A stretch of 11,493 bases of DNA from contig CAAENO010000211.1 in NCBI GenBank assembly GCA_900757385.1, positions 1 through 11,493 of the forward strand. The letters run 5' to 3'. Made by a program: the position numbers and the translations under genes. Shown piece after piece: positions 7,158-11,493 of this stretch. The notes under the pieces are model-generated. The model worked only from the letters and a program-made list of their open reading frames with translations. It was not told the DNA's origin and made no database searches. This DNA is from an uncultured Collinsella sp. GTDB lineage: Bacteria > Actinomycetota > Coriobacteriia > Coriobacteriales > Coriobacteriaceae. Numbering within the stretch: position 1 is the stretch's first letter; every line of letters begins with the position of its first letter.

Positions 7158-7210
7158 TGCGTTATCTCGGCGCTGCGTTACGGGCAACATAGATCTGAAT
7201 TAAAGATGGT

Positions 7211-7240
7211 GCGCGGCCTTTTAGGCCGCGCTTTTGTTTT
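7211..7240 (+). terminator. Canonical rho-independent terminator with no obvious gene
   Basis: GCGCGGCCT-TTT-AGGCCGCGC is followed by TTTTGTTTT, a textbook plus-strand terminator. It lies ~95 bases beyond the ilvE terminator and may be a backup or may end a small transcript from 7158-7210, where no gene is recognised. Confidence 0.85.
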
Positions 7241-7263
7241 GGTTCGCGCCATGTGGGGGTGGT

Positions 7264-7476
7264 GGCGACGTGCATTTTTGCGAGTATTCTGCAATCGAAG
7301 GCCCTTGCATACCGACTTCGGGCGAAAAATCGGGATTTCTCGACGTTTTCCACGAATGATGGGCGGGGTTATAGGCTGACAGCGTTTGATTTGCAGGGAT
7401 ATTCGCGGTCTTTGGCATTTATCGTGGCGCCCGAAGCTGTCGGGCATGCTGAATACTCCCAAAAATGCACGGCGCC
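7264..7476. repeat. Palindromic, MITE-like intergenic element (~213 bp)
   Basis: Terminal arms 7264-7292 and 7448-7476 are inverted copies matching at 26 of 29 positions. A second inner pair, CTTCGGGCG (7316-7324) and CGCCCGAAG (7428-7436), is a perfect 9-bp inverted match in register. No transposase is encoded and the ORFs crossing it resemble nothing known. It fills most of the gap between ilvE and lemA. Confidence 0.65.
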
Positions 7477-7501
7477 TTGAGGGGGACCTTTGCGACAAAG
7501 G

Positions 7502-7540
7502 AAACCGCCCCGTCGAAGTATGCATTCGACGGGGCGGTTT
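7502..7540 (-). terminator. Terminator for lemA
   Basis: A perfect 16-bp stem AAACCGCCCCGTCGAA / TTCGACGGGGCGGTTT with a 7-base loop lies just beyond the lemA stop on the minus strand. A T-rich stretch (GGTTTCCTTTG) follows in that direction. Confidence 0.85.
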
Positions 7541-7574
7541 ATGCAAAAACGGTTGTGGATGCGTCAACGGCTCA

Positions 7575-8126
7575 CTAGAACTTGACGGTTGGTGCCTGGC
7601 GGGCGGCCTCGGCGGCCTCGAAGCCCTGGCGCTCCTTAAACTGGAAGATGCCGGCAAAGATAACAGCCGGGAACGTCTGGATGGCGTTGTTGTAGCTGAG
7701 CACGCAATCGTTGTAGCTCTGGCGTGCGTAGCTCACCTTGTTCTCGGTATCCTCGAGCGATGCCTGGAGCTGCGTAAAGTTGGTGTTCGCCTTAAGGTCG
7801 GGGTAGGCCTCGGCGACGGCAAAGAGCTGGCGCAGCGCACCGGTCAGCACGTTGTCGGCTTCCATCTTGGCCTCGGGCGTAGTGGCCTTGACGGCGGTGT
7901 TACGCGCGCTGATCACGGCGGAGAGCGTCTCCTGCTCGTGCTTGGCGTAGCCCTTGACGGTCTCGACCAGGTTGGGGATCAGGTCGTTGCGGCGCTGCAG
8001 CTGCGTATCGATGTTCTGCCAGGCGTTATCGATGCGGTTACGCTTGGTGACCATGTTGTTGTAGATGCCGGCGATGGCGCAGACAATCACAATGACAACA
8101 ACGATGCCGATGATGACGGTAATCAT
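7575..8126 (-). CDS. lemA: LemA-family membrane-anchored protein
   Basis: LemA-family protein of 183 aa: one N-terminal transmembrane helix (about 2-22) followed by a helical-bundle domain. Family landmarks are clear: RNDLIPNLVETVKGYAKHE at 46-64, EAYPDLKANTNF then LQ..LEDTEN at 107-129, YNDCVLSYNNAIQTFP at 138-153, and the closing F-rich segment. The ATG start has GGAG five bases upstream on the minus strand. The biochemical role of the family is not settled; genes of this kind often sit beside htpX or TPM-domain genes, but neither is present here. It is transcribed divergently from the TetR-type regulator, and a candidate operator overlaps its -10 region, so regulation by that neighbour is possible. 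Confidence 0.95.
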   Translation of the reverse strand: MITVIIGIVVVIVIVCAIAGIYNNMVTKRNRIDNAWQNIDTQLQRRNDLIPNLVETVKGYAKHEQETLSAVISARNTAVKATTPEAKMEADNVLTGALRQLFAVAEAYPDLKANTNFTQLQASLEDTENKVSYARQSYNDCVLSYNNAIQTFPAVIFAGIFQFKERQGFEAAEAARQAPTVKF

Positions 8127-8173
8127 GATGTCTCCGTTTCGAATGGCCGCGGCGGCATGCGCCAGCTGCCGTT

Positions 8174-8195
8174 GGTATAACGCTACTAGTATACC
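8174..8195. promoter_or_regulatory. Candidate operator overlapping the lemA -10 box
   Basis: A perfect inverted repeat GGTATA-N10-TATACC lies in the divergent lemA/TetR spacer. The right half overlaps minus-strand TATACT (8188-8193), a likely lemA -10 box with TCGGCA (8211-8216) as a 17-bp-spaced -35. A TetR dimer bound here would block lemA transcription. Size and symmetry fit TetR operators, but binding is inference. Confidence 0.45.
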
Positions 8196-8325
8196 CGCAA
8201 CGTTTTGCCGTGCCGAACTTTCCGGTAAGCGTTATGTTTTCGGCGGGGTCGGCACCGGGGTAAAACGCGCGAGGTACAGGTGTAAGATATGCGACAGATT
8301 GACGAGTGTTGTCTTTGCCCTGAGG

Positions 8326-8922
8326 ATGGCGATACCAGTGGACCTTCGCATTAAGAAAACCTACCGTGCCCTGTTCGATGCTTTCACCGAGCTTCTCGAG
8401 GAGCATCGTTTTGAGGACCTGACGGTTGCCATGCTGTGCGACCGCGCCATGATTCGCCGCACGACGTTCTACAAGCACTTTCGCGACAAGAACGATTACT
8501 TTGCCTTTTATATCGATGAGCTCATGTCCGGCTTGCCGCAAAAACAGCCCGATGAGGCCGGCACAGTGTCTGCCGAGGACGTGCGCGCGCTCCGGCACGC
8601 GATTTTGGACGATGCCATGGACCTGATTCTGGCCCATGAGCAGCTCATGGACAACATTTTGGCGAGCAGCATGTCGGGAATGCTGACCAACGTTATTTGC
8701 GACCGTATTGCCCGCTCCATCCGCGAGCGTGTGATGAACGTGCTTGCCGAGGATGCCCTGGCCCCCGTGTCACTCGAGACGACGTCTGAGTTTGTCGCCG
8801 GCGGTATTATTCGACTTTTCACGATATGGTGGGAATCGGGCCACGATCTTGAGCGTCGACCCGAGATGGCCGACGTGGTCGATGCGCTGTTTGAGCGGAC
8901 CATGACACCGGTGCATCACTAA
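8326..8922 (+). CDS. TetR/AcrR-family transcriptional regulator
   Basis: Regulator of 198 aa. The N-terminal three-helix DNA-binding domain spans about residues 8-55, with helix-turn-helix DLTVAMLCDRAMIRRTTFYKHF (31-52) and the hallmark TTFYKHFRDK. The rest (about 60-198) is an all-helical ligand/dimer domain with a terminal IIRLFTIWWESG segment, as in the TetR_C_33/DhaS-like group. The start is uncertain. ATG 8326 gives the usual N-terminal length but has GAGG immediately adjacent, too close for a normal ribosome site. GTG 8338 is an alternative with GAGG 12 bases away, and a leaderless start is also possible. The frame is open far upstream without a good start. The gene diverges from lemA and ends three bases before the tRNA-Ser gene. 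Its ligand and targets are unknown; lemA or itself are the nearest candidates. Confidence 0.88.
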   Translation: MAIPVDLRIKKTYRALFDAFTELLEEHRFEDLTVAMLCDRAMIRRTTFYKHFRDKNDYFAFYIDELMSGLPQKQPDEAGTVSAEDVRALRHAILDDAMDLILAHEQLMDNILASSMSGMLTNVICDRIARSIRERVMNVLAEDALAPVSLETTSEFVAGGIIRLFTIWWESGHDLERRPEMADVVDALFERTMTPVHH

Positions 8923-8925
8923 AAG

Positions 8926-9015
8926 TGGCGGAGAGAGGGGGATTCGAACCCCCGGAACGCTCTCGCGCTCAACGGTTTTCAAGACCGCCGCATTCAACCG
9001 CTCTGCCATCTCTCC
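8926..9015 (-). tRNA. tRNA-Ser (anticodon UGA)
   Basis: A full class II cloverleaf reads on the minus strand. The acceptor stem is GGAGAGA/TCTCTCC (9009-9015 with 8930-8936), with discriminator G at 8929 and an encoded CCA at 8926-8928. The T-arm is GGGGG-TTCGAAT-CCCCC (8937-8953). The anticodon loop CTTGAAA (8977-8983) carries anticodon TGA at 8979-8981, reading UCA-type serine codons. The long variable arm is typical of tRNA-Ser. The upstream minus-strand TATCAT (9026-9031) may be its -10 box. Confidence 0.96.
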
Positions 9016-9066
9016 GTGAGTCGTAATGATAGCATCGTTTTGAATTTGCAACAGGGAAGGCGAACG

Positions 9067-10848
9067 ATGACGATCACCGAAATCGACGAGAAGTTCATGC
9101 GCGAGGCGCTGGCCGAGGCGCGAGCCGCCGCGGCGGTGGGCGAGGTGCCCATCGGAGCCGTAGTGGTGCGCGACGGCGAGATCGTCGCGAGGGCGCACAA
9201 TCGGCGCGAGCTCGACCAGGACCCTTCGGCGCATGCAGAGTTCGCGGCCCTGTGCGCCGCTGCCCAGGCGCTTGGCCGCTGGCGCCTTTCCGACTGTACG
9301 GTCTACGTGACGCTCGAACCCTGCTGCATGTGTGCGGGACTTATGGTCAACGCGCGCGTGGGGCGCTGCGTGTATGGCGCGGCCGATGCCAAGGCCGGCG
9401 CACTGGGTTCGCTGTATGACCTGAATGCCGACTCGCGCCTGAATCATCGGTTTAACGTGACGGCTGGCGTGCTGGCAGACGAGTGTCGTGAGGTGTTGAG
9501 CAACTATTTTGCCGGTTTGCGCGGTGCGGATGGCGTCGGTTGCGGCTGCGGTGCAAACCTTGAGGCGCATGTCGCCCACGCCGAGGCCCTTGCTGACGGC
9601 GAGGATCTTGCCGGCGAGACGCTCGACTTTGGTCCCGTGCAGCGCCGGCCTCGCCGTGTGCTGTTGGCGATTGATTCCTTTAAGGGCAGCGTGTCGAGTG
9701 CGCGGGCGGAGGCGGCGGTTGCCGAAGGCGTGCGCCGCGTTTGGCCCGATGCCGAGGTGTGCACATTGCCGCTGGCAGATGGCGGCGAGGGAACGCTCGA
9801 CGCCGTTGCCGCCTGCGGTGGCGAGCTTGTGACCTGCGAGGTTGCAGGTCCCTTGGGCGAGCGTGTGCCTGCCCGGATGCTGGCTGATGTCGAGCGCGAG
9901 TCCGCGGTCATCGAGATGGCCGAGGCGGCCGGCATTGGGTATTCGCCTTGCACGGAGTCGTCGGCGCTTGCGGCTTCGACCTATGGCGTGGGCGAACTGA
10001 TGCTTCATGCGGTTCGCGCGGGTGCAAAGACTATCTATATTGGCTTGGGCGGCAGCGCCACCAACGACGGCGGCGCCGGCATGCTGCAGACGCTGGGCGC
10101 GCGTGTGGTCGATGATCGGGGCTGCGATGTCGCCCCCGGTCTTGCCGGCCTTGAGCAGGTGGCGAGCGTTGATTTGGCGCCAGCGCTTCAGGCTTTGGAT
10201 GGCGCTCATATCGTTGTGCTTTCGGATGTCGAGAATCCGCTCGTAGGGCGTCGGGGCGCATTGGCGGTGTTTGGCGGGCAGAAAGGCTTGCCGACGGGTG
10301 ACGCCGAGGCGCTGAGCAGGTGCGACAGCTGGATGGTCGGCTACGGTCGTCTGCTCGATACGGCAATTGTCGAGGCTCGGGCCCAGGGGTTGTTGCGCAC
10401 ACCCGAGGGCGCACGGACATTTGGCTCGGTGCTCGGCGTGCCCGGAGCGGGCGCTGCCGGTGGCTTGGGCGCGGCGTTACTGGCGCTCGGTGCGGAGCTA
10501 CGCTCGGGCGTGGAGACGGTGCTCGATCTGATTGGGTTTGACGAACATGTGCGCGATGTCGACCTGGTCATAACGGGCGAGGGCAATATGGACGAGCAAT
10601 CTGCCGCCGGCAAAGCGCCGGTGGGTGTGGCCCGCCGTGCCAAGCGATATGGCAAGCCGGTGGCCGCTGTCGTGGGCGGTCGCGCCGACAACCTGGATGC
10701 GGTGTACGAGCAGGGCATCGACCTTGTCCTGCCGATCTGTCGCAAGCCCATGGACCTGGAGCGGGCGCTCGATCCGCAAGAAGCTGCAACCAACCTCATC
10801 TGCGCCGGCGAGTCTGCCGCGCGAGCCTACGACCTTGGCCGCCTCTAA
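9067..10848 (+). CDS. tadA: TadA-glycerate kinase fusion: tRNA adenosine(34) deaminase joined to glycerate 2-kinase
   Basis: One 593-aa frame carries two enzymes. Residues 1-~152 are TadA, which deaminates A34 to inosine in tRNA-Arg(ACG): zinc ligand His57 and proton-shuttle Glu59 in HAE, and PCCMC (85-89) with ligands Cys86 and Cys89. A ~43-residue linker with a GCGCG stretch follows. Residues ~196-593 are a complete GarK/GlxK-type glycerate kinase (ATP + D-glycerate to 2-phosphoglycerate): AIDSFKGSVSSARAE (201-215), PLADGGEGTLDA (235-246), GLGGSATNDGGAGMLQ (326-341), SDVENPL (386-392), GGQKG (403-407) and VITGEGNMDEQSAAGKAP (501-518). ATG 9067 has GGGAAGG upstream. No stop, ATG or ribosome site separates the halves; the only in-frame GTG near the second domain (9658) has no Shine-Dalgarno. 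The pairing has no obvious metabolic logic and may reflect loss of an intergenic stop in adjacent genes. Confidence 0.93.
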   Translation: MTITEIDEKFMREALAEARAAAAVGEVPIGAVVVRDGEIVARAHNRRELDQDPSAHAEFAALCAAAQALGRWRLSDCTVYVTLEPCCMCAGLMVNARVGRCVYGAADAKAGALGSLYDLNADSRLNHRFNVTAGVLADECREVLSNYFAGLRGADGVGCGCGANLEAHVAHAEALADGEDLAGETLDFGPVQRRPRRVLLAIDSFKGSVSSARAEAAVAEGVRRVWPDAEVCTLPLADGGEGTLDAVAACGGELVTCEVAGPLGERVPARMLADVERESAVIEMAEAAGIGYSPCTESSALAASTYGVGELMLHAVRAGAKTIYIGLGGSATNDGGAGMLQTLGARVVDDRGCDVAPGLAGLEQVASVDLAPALQALDGAHIVVLSDVENPLVGRRGALAVFGGQKGLPTGDAEALSRCDSWMVGYGRLLDTAIVEARAQGLLRTPEGARTFGSVLGVPGAGAAGGLGAALLALGAELRSGVETVLDLIGFDEHVRDVDLVITGEGNMDEQSAAGKAPVGVARRAKRYGKPVAAVVGGRADNLDAVYEQGIDLVLPICRKPMDLERALDPQEAATNLICAGESAARAYDLGRL

Positions 10849-10869
10849 AACCAATCCCTCCCCAATAAC

Positions 10870-10932
10870 TTGCGGTGAAATACGGAGTGTTTTTGCCTTT
10901 AAGGCGCCAATTCAGTCCGTATTCCACCGCAA
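10870..10932. repeat. Inverted repeat 1 downstream of tadA fusion
   Basis: TTGCGGTGAAATACGGA (10870-10886) and TCCGTATTCCACCGCAA (10916-10932) pair at 16 of 17 positions around a 29-base loop that itself contains GCCTT-T-AAGGC. It may act as a terminator for the tadA fusion gene, but no T-tract follows; a REP-like element is as likely. Confidence 0.6.
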
Positions 10933-10973
10933 CTTCGTGAATGGCCATCCGAGGCTGGTCGCCTTGTGCTTTG

Positions 10974-11159
10974 GGTCGGACCGTCTGCCATGAAATGCGG
11001 TAATCTACTACGTTAAACCGGTCACCCTCGACCATCCCGGAATTTGCAAAAACAAAACCGCAGGTAGAGAGCTTGCCGATTTCCGAAAAAGCCGGCTATG
11101 GTCGACCCCTGCGACCTAAACGTAGTAGATAGGCCCTTTTCGTGGCGCAACGTCAGACC
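10974..11159. repeat. Inverted repeat 2: two diverged ~67-bp arms
   Basis: Arm 10974-11040 (minus strand) and arm 11092-11159 (plus strand) align without large gaps. Shared blocks are ATGGTCGA, AACGTAGTAGAT, TTTC-TGGC and GTC-GACC, separated by a ~51-bp AT-richer centre. The short ORFs in each arm read alike (NVVD..SW..VRP), which is explained by the repeat rather than by two genes. Confidence 0.6.
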
Positions 11160-11165
11160 AGTCTA

Positions 11166-11245
11166 TTTGGGACGGGGCTTTCTTGACTACTTTCGCCAAT
11201 CTGATGCCCCCAGTCAAAAAGTAGTCAAAAAAGCCCCGTCCCAAA
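11166..11245. repeat. Inverted repeat 3: 28-bp near-perfect arms before ffs
   Basis: Arms 11166-11193 and 11218-11245 are inverted copies matching at 27 of 28 positions (TTTGGGACGGGGCTTT...). The loop is 24 bases. It ends ten bases before the ffs -35 box. It may be a dispersed element and could also insulate ffs from upstream transcription. Together with the two preceding repeats it fills the 440-base gap after the tadA fusion, where no gene is seen. Confidence 0.75.
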
Positions 11246-11254
11246 TTAGCTGTC

Positions 11255-11283
11255 TTGCCCCATCGGGCGGGAGCAGGTAAGAT
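11255..11283 (+). promoter_or_regulatory. Promoter of ffs
   Basis: TTGCCC (11255-11260) and TAAGAT (11278-11283) are separated by exactly 17 bases and place the transcription start near 11290, where SRP RNA pairing begins. Confidence 0.75.
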
Positions 11284-11289
11284 ATACCG

Positions 11290-11409
11290 AGCGCCTAGCG
11301 CGTTCGATGGGTTCGGATGACGACATGTTCCGAATCTGGTCAGGTCCGGAAGGAAGCAGCCATAAGGAGCCTCTGTCGGGCATCCGAATCCATCGAGCGC
11401 ACGGGCGCT
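11290..11409 (+). ncRNA. ffs: Signal recognition particle RNA (small bacterial 4.5S type)
   Basis: The RNA scaffold of the signal recognition particle binds Ffh and FtsY during membrane protein targeting. The universal apical domain is present: GGTCAGGTCCGGAAGGAAGC starting at 11338, with the GGAA tetraloop and the conserved internal loops, then CAGCC. The flanks pair into one long rod: AGCGCC (11290-11295) with GGCGCT (11404-11409), GCGC with GCGC, TCGATGG with CCATCGA, and TTCGGATG (11312-11319) with CATCCGAA (11381-11388). No Alu domain is seen, so this is the short form. Exact ends are inferred from the promoter and terminator. Confidence 0.95.
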
Positions 11410-11414
11410 TTTTT
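11404..11414 (+). terminator. Terminator of ffs
   Basis: GGCGCT closes the SRP RNA rod by pairing with its 5' end and runs directly into TTTTTT. The remaining sequence to 11493 shows no identifiable gene start or RNA. Confidence 0.7.
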
Positions 11415-11493
11415 GGTGCCGCGATGCGGTCCCGGTGCCGGCGGGCTGTTTGGTGTCTCGCTGGTCCTCGGCTTTGCCTGCGGGATCGCTCGA

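Noticed and set aside
8926..9015. tRNA-Ser as a prophage or island attachment site
   Set aside because: No integrase, direct repeat of the tRNA end or foreign block is seen next to it.
8770..10209. 479-aa minus-strand ORF opposite tadA and the tRNA
   Set aside because: It runs through the whole tRNA-Ser gene and antisense to a conserved enzyme fusion, with low-complexity composition.
10796..11280. Small ORFs 10796-11035 (minus) and 11098-11280 (plus) as paralogous genes
   Set aside because: Their similarity follows from the inverted repeat arms. They overlap other repeats, the tadA fusion end or the ffs promoter, and lack ribosome sites.
10849..11289. CRISPR array in the repeat-rich gap
   Set aside because: The repeats are inverted pairs of three unrelated kinds, not evenly spaced direct repeats.

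Overview
The window looks like an accessory-rich stretch of a GC-rich actinobacterial chromosome. Gene content, Shine-Dalgarno use and dense intergenic palindromes suggest a gut Coriobacteriia such as Collinsella. That placement is inference from recall, not a database result.

Layout. (1) 13-3984: a short chimeric ORF whose first ~29 codons match the start of a tet(W)/tet(O)/tet(M)-type ribosomal-protection gene and whose remainder resembles a MarR regulator tail. It overlaps the first of two ABC exporter half-transporter genes, which form a TM287/288-like heterodimer with one degenerate and one consensus ATP site. (2) 3985-4059: a REP-like palindrome and a two-way terminator, followed by cysE (serine acetyltransferase, minus strand, GTG start, C-terminal coiled coil). 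(3) 5027-5674: a DedA-family membrane protein with a terminator. (4) 5964-7016: ilvE, a branched-chain aminotransferase with a ~147-nt leader. (5) 7017-7574: no protein gene; two terminators, a nested inverted repeat and a ~210-bp palindromic element. (6) lemA (minus) divergent from a TetR-type regulator (plus), with a candidate operator between them. (7) tRNA-Ser(UGA) on the minus strand, wedged between the regulator and tadA. (8) 9067-10848: one uninterrupted ORF fusing the tRNA adenosine deaminase TadA to a complete glycerate kinase. (9) 10849-11289: three successive inverted repeats without a credible gene, ending at a clear promoter. (10) ffs (SRP RNA) with terminator; the last ~80 bases show nothing identifiable.

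How the genes fit together: the two ABC genes form one translationally coupled operon. The other genes are mostly single-gene housekeeping units (amino-acid metabolism, membrane homeostasis, tRNA editing, protein targeting) separated by hairpin-rich spacers. The most unusual points are the tet-MarR junction at the head of the exporter operon and the TadA-glycerate kinase fusion.
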